Source: Streptomyces sp. NRRL F-5122 (lineage in GTDB: Bacteria; Actinomycetota; Actinomycetes; Streptomycetales; Streptomycetaceae). Taken from it: a DNA stretch of 32,216 nucleotides. The notes beneath the pieces are model-generated. The model made no database searches and was not told the origin of the DNA. It worked only from the letters and a program-made list of their open reading frames with translations. How positions within the stretch are numbered: the stretch's first letter is position 1; every line of letters begins with the position of its first letter. The DNA lies in contig NZ_LMWH01000307.1 of the NCBI RefSeq assembly GCF_001507435.1, positions 1-32,216 of the forward strand, in the 5' to 3' direction. The translations under genes were made by a program, and so were the position numbers. Shown here piece after piece: positions 8,093 to 16,584 of this stretch.

Positions 8093-10219
8093 GTGCGGTC
8101 CAAGGAGCAGGCAGCCTTGCGTCGCGTGGCGACAGTTGTGGCGCAAGGCGCTTCGCTGGCCGAGATCTTCGAGACAACGGCTAAGGAAGTAGCACAGCTG
8201 TTCGTGGTTACCTTTGCCGGACTGCTTCGGTTTGAGCCTGATGAGACCGTCACCCTCGTCGGAGGCTGGGGCCGGTTCAGCGAGGTGGTCCGGGTCGGTA
8301 CACGGCTTCCCTTGGGTGGGGTGAACGTCGCCTCTGAGATCGCACAGACTGCGCAATTCGCACGTTATGGCCGGAAGGTACGCGCGACTGGCCCTCTTGG
8401 CGAGCGCGCGCGACGCCTCAACGTCCGAGAGGTGGTTGGCAGCCCGATCGTGGTCGCCGGACAACTCTGGGGCGCGATAACCGTTGGGACAGGTGATATC
8501 AGCCTGTTCCCGCTGGATGTCGAACAACGACTCGCACAGTTCACCGAGCTGGTAGCGACCGCAATCGCTACTGCCCAAGCACGAGCCGACCTCGCCCGCC
8601 TCGCAGACGAGCAGGCCGCGCTACGGCGTGTGGCGACACTGGTGGCAGAGAATGGGCCGCCCGCGGAATTGTTCGCCAAGGTCGCCGAAGAGGTGGCGAG
8701 CTTGCTCGGACGTCACGTCGACTCCGCAATCCTCCGCTACGAGCCAGACGATACAGCGACTGTTCTGGCGACGTGGGGTGATACGCCCCCGGACGGGATC
8801 CGAGTAAACGCAAGGCTGCCGGTCGATGGTAACGGCGTGACGGCAAGGGTGTTTCGCGAGCGATGCCCGGTTCGCATTGATGACTACTCCACCGCGAGCG
8901 GTGTTCTCGCCGAGTATGCCAAACGGCACGGATTCCGTTCCGCGATCGGCTGTCCGGTCCTTGTTCAGGGCCGCTTGTGGGGGACGATGTTCCTCGCCCA
9001 CCACGAGTGCGAACCATTCCCCGCCGACACTGAGCAACGCGTCACACAGTTCACAGAGCTCGTGGCTACGGCGATCGCCAACACACAGACGCAAACCGAG
9101 CTGCAGCGGCTGCTCGACGAGCAGGCTAGCCTGCGCAGGCTAGCCACGTTGGTTGCGCAGGGAGCCGGTCCGACCGAAGTGTTCGACGCCGTTGTCGTGG
9201 AGCTTCGCGACCTTTTCAAGCCGGCTGAGGTCGGTCTGATCCGCGCCGATGGCGAAAACGAGGTCACGATCCTGGCACACCGAGGACAGCCCGCAGGGCT
9301 CATCCGACCGGGAATGCGTGTGACTCTGGATGGCGATAGCGCCACCGCCCGGGTGCTGCGGACCAGACGCTCGGCACGGGTCGACCTCCGCACGACAGGC
9401 GAGGGTACGATTGCCGACCTTGCACGCCGCTCGAACCACGGGATAGCGGTCGCCGCACCGGTTGTGGTCGACGGTCGGCTCTGGGGTGCACTGACGGGTA
9501 GTTGGCGGATGGACGTCGAACCACCGCATGCCTATGTGGAGCAGCGTCTCGCCGAGTTCGCCGAGCTCGTCGTGACGACGATCGCGAACGCCGAGAATCA
9601 CAATGAACTCATGGCGTCGCGTGCCCGGGTGCTCTCAGCGGGGGATGACGCGCGTCGACGGGTCGTGCGCGACTTGCATGACGGTGCCCAGCAGCGTCTG
9701 GTCCACACGATCATCACGCTGAAGCTCGCACAGCGGGCACTTGGCAAGGACACAGCGCGTGCCAGGTCGCTGCTCGCCGAGGCACTCGATCACGCAGAGC
9801 AGGGCAACGCCGATCTTCGGGAACTCGCCCATGGCATCCTCCCATCGATCCTTGCGCGCGGAGGTCTGCGGGCCGGCGTCGACAGCATAGTTTCGCGACT
9901 CGACTTTCCCGTCGATGTGGACGTCACCAGCACACGGTTGCCCCCGGAGATCGAGGCGAGCGGCTACTTCATTGTGGCGGAGGCATTGACCAACGTGGTC
10001 AAGCATGCTCGGGCGACGAGAGCCACAGTGCGCGCCGGGGTCAACGATGCCGTGCTGCGCATCGAGATACACGACGACGGCATCGGCGGGGCCGATCCCG
10101 AGGGTCACGGGCTGACGGGCATTAGTGACCGTGTGGCCGCACTGGGCGGTTCGCTGCGCATTGACAGCCCGGGCGGCGCAGGCACCGTCCTGCTTGCGAA
10201 GCTGCCTCTGTCGGTCTAG
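8093..10219 (+). CDS. Histidine kinase with three GAF domains, NarL type
   Basis: About 708 residues. Three GAF repeats (roughly 10-165, 180-345 and 355-505) each begin with the same linker: KEQAALRRVATVVAQG, DEQAALRRVATLVAENG, DEQASLRRLATLVAQG. The HisKA_3 dimerisation domain follows, with the phosphate-accepting His near residue 529 in RRVVRDLHDGAQQRL. The ATPase has its N-box (AEALTNVVKHA) and glycine-rich boxes (DDGIGGADPEGHGLTGI). There is no membrane segment, so it is a soluble sensor of a small molecule or redox state. GTG 8093 is preferred over the in-frame ATG at 8024 because GGAGG lies 5 bases upstream of it. Its stop overlaps that of the convergent response regulator, its probable partner. 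Confidence 0.9.
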   Translation: MRSKEQAALRRVATVVAQGASLAEIFETTAKEVAQLFVVTFAGLLRFEPDETVTLVGGWGRFSEVVRVGTRLPLGGVNVASEIAQTAQFARYGRKVRATGPLGERARRLNVREVVGSPIVVAGQLWGAITVGTGDISLFPLDVEQRLAQFTELVATAIATAQARADLARLADEQAALRRVATLVAENGPPAELFAKVAEEVASLLGRHVDSAILRYEPDDTATVLATWGDTPPDGIRVNARLPVDGNGVTARVFRERCPVRIDDYSTASGVLAEYAKRHGFRSAIGCPVLVQGRLWGTMFLAHHECEPFPADTEQRVTQFTELVATAIANTQTQTELQRLLDEQASLRRLATLVAQGAGPTEVFDAVVVELRDLFKPAEVGLIRADGENEVTILAHRGQPAGLIRPGMRVTLDGDSATARVLRTRRSARVDLRTTGEGTIADLARRSNHGIAVAAPVVVDGRLWGALTGSWRMDVEPPHAYVEQRLAEFAELVVTTIANAENHNELMASRARVLSAGDDARRRVVRDLHDGAQQRLVHTIITLKLAQRALGKDTARARSLLAEALDHAEQGNADLRELAHGILPSILARGGLRAGVDSIVSRLDFPVDVDVTSTRLPPEIEASGYFIVAEALTNVVKHARATRATVRAGVNDAVLRIEIHDDGIGGADPEGHGLTGISDRVAALGGSLRIDSPGGAGTVLLAKLPLSV

Positions 10220-11253
10220 CGCCGCGACTCGCGCAGGTAGGCAAGCGCGGCAAGCACCCGGCGGTGACCGGTCGGACTAGTGTCGAGGCCGAGTTTGGAA
10301 AAGATATTCGTCACGTGTTTCTCTACAGCCGCCGTCGTAACCACGAGCGTCTCCGCGATTCCTTGGTTGGACTTACCCTCCGCGAGCTGCGCCAAGACGT
10401 CACGCTCGCGCGGGCTCATGCTGTCCAGTGGTCCGCCACGCCGACGTCTCCCCAGCATCCTGCCGACAACCTCAGGGTCGAGCGCACTCCCTCCAGCGGC
10501 CACTCGCGCAACGGCGTCCGTGAAGGCCTCGACATCACCCACCCGTTCCTTGAGTAGGTAGCCCACCCCCTCTGCGCTCTCGCCGATCAGATCGACCGCA
10601 TACTGGTCCTCGTAGTACTGCGAGAGCACGAGTACCCCTGTCTCCGGTCGGCGTTCACGCAGCTCGAGGGCCGCACGTAGGCCGTCGTCTCCATGCCCAG
10701 GTGGCATCTGTATATCCACCACCGCTACATCAGGCTGGTACACGACGGCCTTTCGCAAGAAGTCGTCGGCGTCGCCTGCCTGTGCCACCACCTCGAAGCC
10801 CGCCTCGGCCAGCAGACGGACGATTCCCGCGCGTAGCAGCACGTCGTCCTCGCCGACAAGCACTCGTACAGGATGCGCCGCCGAGGCCCCCATCAAGAGA
10901 CTATGAAGCGCACCGTTAGCCAGCTCTTCCTTCGGTACGAACGGCAGAGCCCTCTCGTCCTCCGGATAGAGAGCTGCGCTCACCGCATCTTTGTCTGCTG
11001 AGGTCAGTACTACGCGCGGAGACCACGGAAGTGCGGCGAGCTCCTCGGCGAGATCGACGCCGTCCCGGTCTGGCAGTCCGACATCGACCAGCACCGCCTG
11101 GGGGCGCTTTGCCTGTGCTTCCACCGTTGCGGACGCCGCGCTCGTCGTCGTCATGATCTCCGCAACACCCATCTCTTCGAGGATCCTCGTGGCGAGTGTG
11201 AGGAAGGCGGGATCGTCATCGACTATGAGCACGGTCAGAAGCACGGGGACCAT
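10216..11253 (-). CDS. Response regulator with two receiver domains and a LuxR HTH
   Basis: 345 residues. Receiver 1 has acidic residues in LIVDDDPAFL, the phospho-Asp in VLVDVGLPDRDG, and the conserved T/S (VLTSAD) and K (FVPKEE). Receiver 2 repeats these: VLVGEDDVLLRAGI, the Asp in AVVDIQMPPGHGDDG, VLVLSQYY and YLLKERV. The C-terminus is a NarL/LuxR helix-turn-helix (SPRERDVLAQLAEGKSNQGI, then TTAAVEKHVTNIFSKLGL). Two receivers fused to one output domain are less usual than one and could integrate two inputs. It is convergent with the three-GAF kinase; the shared CTAG at 10216-10219 supplies a TAG stop to each gene. The start is uncertain: ATG 11253 has a weak ribosome binding site, and GTG 11244 is possible. 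Confidence 0.9.
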   Translation of the reverse strand: MVPVLLTVLIVDDDPAFLTLATRILEEMGVAEIMTTTSAASATVEAQAKRPQAVLVDVGLPDRDGVDLAEELAALPWSPRVVLTSADKDAVSAALYPEDERALPFVPKEELANGALHSLLMGASAAHPVRVLVGEDDVLLRAGIVRLLAEAGFEVVAQAGDADDFLRKAVVYQPDVAVVDIQMPPGHGDDGLRAALELRERRPETGVLVLSQYYEDQYAVDLIGESAEGVGYLLKERVGDVEAFTDAVARVAAGGSALDPEVVGRMLGRRRRGGPLDSMSPRERDVLAQLAEGKSNQGIAETLVVTTAAVEKHVTNIFSKLGLDTSPTGHRRVLAALAYLRESRR

Positions 11254-11806
11254 GATGCCATCGGTATCGCCGCGGGACAGTAGGGCAAACCCGAGGTCAC
11301 AGCGCGGCTATCCCCACTCTTACATCCGATTCTCGGATCGAGGTCTCCGGTGCGGGCGATTCCCGAGAAGTGAGCGGTACCGCACAGTTTGACCTGACCA
11401 CATTGCAAGGCGGGACCCTCACGTCATGGACACAACACTAAGACAGCGGCGATGCCTGGGCATTCCAGTCCATCGGGGCCTGTTCCCGGCGTTCCGGTGC
11501 TGAGCGGCCGTGCCGTTGAGTGCGGCCGGTTCGACTAGCCAGTCAAGCCGGCTGCAACGGCAAGACCTGGGCACTGGGAACCGGAAGCGAGGCTAGAGCC
11601 GGCAAGTCGACACTGCTGGACTAGCTTTTCGGGCTCGCAGCCCGGTGCACGGTGATCGGGGCTGCAGACATTCAAGCCGAGGCCGAACTCGCCGTCGTCG
11701 GGATACACCAACTCAGTACATCGCTGCTGGACCGCTTCGACCGCATACCTGTGCCTCAGCACGCTGCGCTTCGGTGAGATGCGCACTTCCGCAGGAAGGA
11801 ATAACC
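11254..11806. other. Intergenic region between two divergent regulators
   Basis: This lies between the starts of the response regulator and the SARP gene, so it should hold both promoters. I see no clear -35/-10 pair or SARP-type direct repeats. Open frames through 11535-11981 are not convincing as genes. Confidence 0.45.
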
Positions 11807-13636
11807 GTGCAAACAGACGTTCAGTTCTCAGTACTCGGACCGGTGCGGTTGCACAGGCAAGACGCGGACACTGGCCCTGGTCAGCCACGACAGTGCGCGG
11901 TCCTTGCGTCCCTTCTGCTACGTGCGGGCGGCCCAGTGAGTCTCGGCACCCTGGTGGAGGACGTATGGGGCGAGGATGCACCGCCCTCGGCCATAGGTTC
12001 GATACGCACTTACATCTACAGGCTGAGGCAGGCGCTGGGCGAGGACAGCAACAGCACCTTGAAGCTCATCGATGGTGGTTACTCTCTACGCATTAAGCCA
12101 GAAGCTCTTGACCTCAACAGGTTCAAGCAAGCGGCGGCAAAGGCAAGGGAGGCGCGACTGAACGGCGATCTACCCTCGGCGACAACTCAGCTGTCCAAAG
12201 CACTGGAAATGTGGAGAGGGATAGCCCTGGCAGGTGTCCCGGGGCCATTCGCCGAAACTCAGCGACGCGTCCTCGACCAGCTGCGCTTGGCATGCATGGA
12301 AGATCATCTGGCTTGCCAGGTAGAACAGGGACACTATGCCGAGGCAGCCGCCGAACTCGCCCCGCTCCTAGTCGAACACCCTCTTCGCGAACGCCTTTGT
12401 GAACTGTTGATGATCGCCTTGTACGGCGCAGGACGGCAGTCGGAAGCGTTGACTCTCTACCACACGACCACTCACCGGCTTCGCCAACGTCTCGGGATCA
12501 ACCCCTCACCACCCCTCCAGCAGATTCACGAACGCATCCTGTCCGGACAGCTCGTGCTCCCGCACATCGCCGGCCACGACAACAAAAAGCAACAGCCCTA
12601 CCGGCAACCATCCGCCACTCCGGCACAGCTCCCACCAGCTCTGCCTCGGCTAATAGGGCGTGAGAAGGAGCACGAGCAGGTCGAGCACCTGGTCTGTAAT
12701 GCTGCAGCCTCACATAATGTCGCCATCTGTGTAGTCGGCGGGATGGCGGGCGTTGGAAAGACAGCCTTCGCCACGACCACCGCCCATCGTCTGATCCACC
12801 ACTTCCCAGACGGCCAGCTTTTCGCAGATCTCCAAGGCGCAGGTCCGGAAGGCACGCCCAGAGATCCTACAGACGTGCTTAACGGCTTCCTGCAGTCCCT
12901 CGGCGTCCGGGCGAATGACATTCCTACCACTCGGCAGGACCGAGGTCTCATGTTCCGCGGTCTGCTGGCCAATCGGCGGATACTGGTCGTGCTTGACAAC
13001 GCTCACGACACCGAACAACTCAGAGAGCTGGTCCCCGGCACCGCCGGGTGCATGGCACTCGTCACGAGTCGGGTACAACTACACAGCTTCGTTGCCACCT
13101 ACCAGGCCACACCGCTGACACTATTGCCCCTAAGCCACGAAGACTCCCGCAGCTTCCTGGCATATCGCCTTGGCACATCCAGGACCGCTGCCGAACCCGC
13201 AGCCGTCGACCGCATTATCCAACTGGCAGGGCATCTGCCGCTAGCTCTCTCCAACCTAGCAGCCCGTGCGGCATTTCGACCACAACTGCGCTTGGAAAAC
13301 CTGGCCAACGAGTACGCACTGGCCGGACAGAGCGTGCTCGATGCCTTCACGAGCGACGAAGACTCAGCCCTCGACGTGCGCGCCTCGATTATGCAGTCCT
13401 ACCGTACCCTGGACACGGAGGCAGCTCGGCTCTTTCGTGGCTTGAGTGCGAATCGGACACTCACCTTTTCCGCTCCACAAGTAGCAAACTTGACCAAGCA
13501 GACCGAACAGCAGGTCCGCCAGAACCTTTCGCATTTGATCCGCGTACACCTTGTCTCCGAGGTCGGCCCCGGTAGGTACAATTGGAACAGCCTTGTGGCG
13601 GCATTCGCATCGGAGCAGGCAAACATCACTCCTTAA
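11807..13636 (+). CDS. SARP family transcriptional activator with NB-ARC domain
   Basis: 609 residues from GTG 11807, preceded by GGAAGGA at 6 bases. An OmpR-type winged-helix domain (SVLGPVRLHRQD, then PRQCAVLASLLLRAGGPVS and SIRTYIYRLRQALG) is followed by a bacterial transcriptional activation domain (about 100-245, ending in LYHTTTHRLRQRLGINPSP). An NB-ARC ATPase comes next, with Walker A at about 311 (GGMAGVGKTAFAT), Walker B at about 391 (RRILVVLDNAHD), VTSR, and the GLPL-like LPLALSNLAARA. It ends after the winged-helix part of NB-ARC (YRTLDTEAARLFRGL), without the TPR sensor repeats of AfsR. SARPs activate antibiotic pathways and bind direct repeats near the -35 region. No biosynthetic cluster is visible here. 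Confidence 0.9.
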   Translation: MQTDVQFSVLGPVRLHRQDADTGPGQPRQCAVLASLLLRAGGPVSLGTLVEDVWGEDAPPSAIGSIRTYIYRLRQALGEDSNSTLKLIDGGYSLRIKPEALDLNRFKQAAAKAREARLNGDLPSATTQLSKALEMWRGIALAGVPGPFAETQRRVLDQLRLACMEDHLACQVEQGHYAEAAAELAPLLVEHPLRERLCELLMIALYGAGRQSEALTLYHTTTHRLRQRLGINPSPPLQQIHERILSGQLVLPHIAGHDNKKQQPYRQPSATPAQLPPALPRLIGREKEHEQVEHLVCNAAASHNVAICVVGGMAGVGKTAFATTTAHRLIHHFPDGQLFADLQGAGPEGTPRDPTDVLNGFLQSLGVRANDIPTTRQDRGLMFRGLLANRRILVVLDNAHDTEQLRELVPGTAGCMALVTSRVQLHSFVATYQATPLTLLPLSHEDSRSFLAYRLGTSRTAAEPAAVDRIIQLAGHLPLALSNLAARAAFRPQLRLENLANEYALAGQSVLDAFTSDEDSALDVRASIMQSYRTLDTEAARLFRGLSANRTLTFSAPQVANLTKQTEQQVRQNLSHLIRVHLVSEVGPGRYNWNSLVAAFASEQANITP

Positions 13637-13754
13637 TGTAGACAGTTCCTGTCCAAGAAGTCTCCGTATTGTGCCGTATATCCAATCAACAGGCTGACGA
13701 ACTCGTGCACTCCAGGCATGAGGCGCACAACTCACGATTATCGATCATGGTTGT

Positions 13755-13917
13755 GTGGTGGGGAATGCGTCTCGTGCAGCGGTCACCAACGAGCAGAGGA
13801 TTACGGGTCTGTCGGCCAACGTGATTGCTGAACTCGTATCCGACGTCGGGCCCGCTGTCGCATGACTGCACCAGGTCAGGCTCGCCTCACGGTCACCGAG
13901 GCAGGCCGCCGGCACAG
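13755..13917 (+). pseudogene. IS5-family transposase N-terminal scrap
   Basis: The frame ITGLSANVIAELVSDVGP ends at a stop (13862-13864). After a one-base change it continues as a recognisable 'LWHERHQARLASRPR'-like segment. This is the N-terminus of Streptomyces IS5-type transposases of the HTH_Tnp_4/DDE_4 group (from memory). At about 13915 it is cut off and joined to the back end of another transposase fragment. Confidence 0.45.
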
Positions 13918-14115
13918 TGCTCCGTGCCCGCGCCGGTGTTCGGGTGCCAGCGACAGCTCGACCAGCGTCTTGACCGGCCCGTCCGTGCACAGCAGCGCGT
14001 CGGTCAGCTCGAATAGCGCATCGGCGCGGGCGGGCAGACAGGCATAGAAGTCGGTCCGGAACCGGGACAACACGGTCAGGGACTCGACGTGGGCGGCATC
14101 GTCCAGCAGACTCAC
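13915..14115 (-). pseudogene. Transposase N-terminal fragment, copy 2
   Basis: From GTG 14115, leftwards: SLLDDAAHVESLTVLSRFRT, then LLCTDGPVKTLVELSL and APEHRRGHGAL, after which the match stops. It corresponds to about the first 67 residues of the transposase at 1-264, and the middle block is identical in the two. The break coincides with the IS5-type scrap, so one element has been truncated into the other. Both copies of this transposase point the same way. Confidence 0.65.
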
Positions 14116-14239
14116 CCTCACGGCCTTTGTTGTGATCAACGTCGACTTCAGCGAGAAGACATGATCACGCAAAGGCCGTCCTGCTGTCTGCGGAACGACG
14201 AAGCCCGCGGTCAGCTCAACGAGCCGCCCACGGGCGGAC

Positions 14240-14257
14240 CTTAAACGCCAAGCTAAG
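14240..14257 (-). repeat. Possible IS end motif, copy 2
   Basis: CTTAAACGCCAAGCTAAG lies upstream of the transposase fragment at 13915-14115 and differs by one base from the motif at 375-392. Its position relative to the start codon is similar in both copies. Confidence 0.5.
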
Positions 14258-14401
14258 CGCGTGACAACGCCGATGAACAGCGGCGAGCAATCGCGGACGC
14301 CTGCGGACCGCCTCAGCAGGTGAGAGACATACCGGCGCGAGGTCAAGCGCCCAGCGAAGTTTGTTCGGGACGAAGAGGTCCCGACCGCATATCCTGAGTG
14401 A

Positions 14402-15061
14402 TCACTCGGATGTTTCAACAGGAAGTCGGAGTATGGCGATCATGAGGCGCTCACTCGCGGACACAAAGTCCTCGGCGGCCGAAGGCGCCGGTCGCGACCT
14501 TTGACTGTTCAGTACATTGATCTGAGATTGAAGGACTGCCAAATTCACCCCAACTCGAAAGAATTCAGGGGAAAGTCCACGCTCCGTCAGTTGGCCAAGT
14601 AGAGCAACAAAATCTGATGGGTCGGAGGCTTGCGTATAGTGGTTCAATCCTAGCGAGTTTGCGGCCCGTAAGACAACATCCTCAAGCTTGCCCCAGGATT
14701 CCGATATCATCGCTTGAGGTCTGACTCGAGCCATGCTTCTAGCGATGCTAGCCCAGGTCAAAACGTCTTCGCAGGTCAGCCCTATTCGAGAGGCTAGGAG
14801 GTTCTCCGATGTGTCGCCAATCGGCGATTCATTACCTGCCCTTGATTGGCCTTGCTCGACACTGGCAGCCAAATCCGCTTGAGCGGCTGTCCTGTTTATG
14901 TCGCGTTCGAACCTTGCAGTGATCCCTGCCGGTCCGCTTAATTCGCTCAGGTTTTCAAGGACTTGGCGAAGGGTGGGCGAAAAGCGAACAATGAAGACAA
15001 GTAAAACAATAGGCCAGATAAGGGTCTTCAAATAGTCCAACACCACGGTGGCGACGCTCAT
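14402..15061 (-). CDS. Membrane-anchored protein of unknown function
   Basis: 219 residues from ATG 15061 (AGGT 5 bases upstream). An N-terminal hydrophobic segment (residues about 8-27, LKTLIWPIVLLVFIVRF) is followed by an amphipathic helix (SPTLRQVLENLSEL) and a GPAGITARFERDIN segment. That layout of one anchor then a short 'inner-leaflet' helix and a cytoplasmic domain is common in actinobacterial hypothetical proteins. The remaining 150 residues look helical, and I recognise no enzymatic motif. Base composition is lower in GC and codon use less biased than in the neighbouring regulators, which suggests later acquisition. Three palindromes lie just upstream (15091-15181). Function unknown. 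Confidence 0.7.
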   Translation of the reverse strand: MSVATVVLDYLKTLIWPIVLLVFIVRFSPTLRQVLENLSELSGPAGITARFERDINRTAAQADLAASVEQGQSRAGNESPIGDTSENLLASRIGLTCEDVLTWASIARSMARVRPQAMISESWGKLEDVVLRAANSLGLNHYTQASDPSDFVALLGQLTERGLSPEFFRVGVNLAVLQSQINVLNSQRSRPAPSAAEDFVSASERLMIAILRLPVETSE

Positions 15062-15090
15062 TCGACCTATGGTGACGCATGTGGCCCCAG

Positions 15091-15181
15091 GCTGTCCGCC
15101 TGATACGGACAGCACGGACACGGGCAGTTCCGAACTGCCACGGTCGACCGCCCCTCACGGCCGGACGCTACGTCTAGCGTC
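15091..15181. promoter_or_regulatory. Three inverted repeats upstream of the membrane-anchored protein
   Basis: Three perfect inverted repeats stand within 91 bases of leader: GCTGTCCG/CGGACAGC (15091-15113), GGCAGTTCcGAACTGCC (15123-15139) and GACGCTA/TAGCGTC (15164-15181). The middle one, with a 1-base spacer, looks most like an operator. The other two could form RNA hairpins. Confidence 0.5.
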
Positions 15182-15316
15182 GTCCTCGATCGAACTGCTA
15201 GGCAGTGATCGGCGTGAGTGGACCATCTGTGGACACGGCAGGCCGAACTGAGAACCCATGAAGCCCTGACCGGCTACTTCCCCTGAGACCGCAAAGCCTC
15301 CGGAGCTGTCTGCTCG

Positions 15317-15655
15317 CTAGATTCCTCCGGTGATGGCGCCGAGTACCTCGATGCTGCGCTGGATCTTGCGGCCAAATGCGATGGTTAGAGCAAGAAATGC
15401 AACGATGGTGTAGACGATCCCTTCGGCGGACTCAGGCAGCACTCCGCTGAGGCCGAGACCAGTCACGGATCCGCCGGCGACGAGGAGGGCGAGCAGCCAC
15501 CGCAGCAATTCCCGGTTTGGCGGCGGATCGATACCGTGCAGGTACTCCTCATCGAGCAGAGTGCCCAGTCGGGCGTGGCAGTAGCGGTCCGACAGCAACA
15601 CGAGGGCCTTGGAGATGTCTTGCAGTGCGTCGTCGGGCCTGCTGTCGGTCTTCAT
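15317..15655 (-). CDS. Small membrane protein, probably the tail of a broken gene
   Basis: 112 residues with two hydrophobic segments (LLRWLLALLVAGGSVTGLGL and ESAEGIVYTIVAFLALTIAF) and a basic end. No family recognised. ATG 15655 has no ribosome binding site. The frame is open further upstream (…CWAALQTID) without a better start. The preceding region (15656-16444) contains a decayed reading frame that leads naturally into this one. I therefore think it is the C-terminal part of a longer membrane protein whose front has been mutated, though it could still be translated alone. Confidence 0.5.
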   Translation of the reverse strand: MKTDSRPDDALQDISKALVLLSDRYCHARLGTLLDEEYLHGIDPPPNRELLRWLLALLVAGGSVTGLGLSGVLPESAEGIVYTIVAFLALTIAFGRKIQRSIEVLGAITGGI

Positions 15656-16444
15656 ATCGATCGTCTGTAGTGCTGCCCAACATGGCGGGCGTGCTTCTTG
15701 AGAACCCTGGCACGTGCGGAGAAACGTGGACGGAGCGACGGGATAGGGGCGCGTCAGGCAGGTTGCGTAGGACTACCCGCAGGCGTCTGGACACTTTCTT
15801 GAGCATCACAGCCTGCTTCTCTCCTCCGGCGCGTCGGGCTTCTGCGCAGGCGTGCACCGCATCTGCGCACTGCATCCCCGGGGCATAGCGGCGCGCTACG
15901 AAGAACCACGAGAATCATGAGACCTCACGAAGCATGTCTCTTTCGTGCAGGTACACCACAGCGCTCGCCAAGCCGCCGCAGGCCAAAAATCGGGGCACGG
16001 CGATGACGACGGATGCAAACGCTGTCCGAGATATCCCCCACACCTCGTGCGACGCTTAAAAGAACATTTCCGGGTGGAGTAAGGGATTGACCCGATCACT
16101 CTTCCCCAGCAGCGCAGTGACGAGCCAGAGAGCCGCCTAGATCGCGGTGGCGACCGGCACAGTCGCCAGCGGTTCAATGGCCAGCGGCGCCAGGTGGACA
16201 AGTGCACGCGGCGACGGAGCGCCACGCAGACGCGCAGGGGAATGGGCTCGCGGATCTGCAGCGTGATCAGGTCGTCGGCGAGACGCTCCTGCCACATCGC
16301 ATTGCGCGAGAGGTCGACGATTCCGGCTCGGCGGTGTTCATTCGTGCGTGGCACCGCGATGGGCGCCATGCCAACTTCCGGATCGCGCTGCCCGGTTGTC
16401 ATGGTGCGATGATTCCAGGCAGTCCAGTGCGCTGGCCACTGCAA
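15656..16444 (-). pseudogene. Decayed front part of a membrane protein gene
   Basis: Pieced together leftwards, the frames give LITLQIREPIPLRV, then after a one-base change RALVHLAPLAIEPLATVPVA, a stop, WLVTALLGKSDRVNPLLHPE, a stop, EVWGISRTAFASVVIAVPRF, LACGGLASAVVYLHERDMLR, a stop, and VARRYAPGMQCADAVHACAE. This is one continuous, plausible protein with three in-frame stops and at least two frameshifts. It is rich in hydrophobic segments and runs towards the 112-residue frame at 15317-15655. The family is not recognised. Confidence 0.5.
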
Positions 16445-16584
16445 CGAAAAGTGCGGTTACGTATTCCTCGCTACAGGCCGGGCACCCGACACCGTCGAGG
16501 TGGAACCCCAAGTCCTGGAAGAGCGCATCACCTACGGCCATTCATGATCGCGGTTGTGGTGACTCTCCGTGGCTGCGGCACTAA

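Noticed and set aside
11535..11981. A minus-strand frame of 148 codons overlapping the SARP start
   Set aside because: It overlaps the SARP ribosome binding site and first domain, has no known domain, and its codon use is not that of a gene.
16338..16541. A minus-strand frame with CPAC and a hydrophobic stretch, resembling a zinc-finger anti-sigma-like protein
   Set aside because: The resemblance is limited to one CxxC. The frame diverges into Arg/Ser-rich shadow sequence and conflicts with the decayed gene next to it.
16404..16547. A short + strand frame with QCAGHCNEKCGY and DTVEVEPQVLEERITYGHS
   Set aside because: It has no start codon with a ribosome binding site, is under 50 codons, and overlaps the decayed membrane protein gene in the opposite strand. 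It may be a scrap, but this is not supportable.
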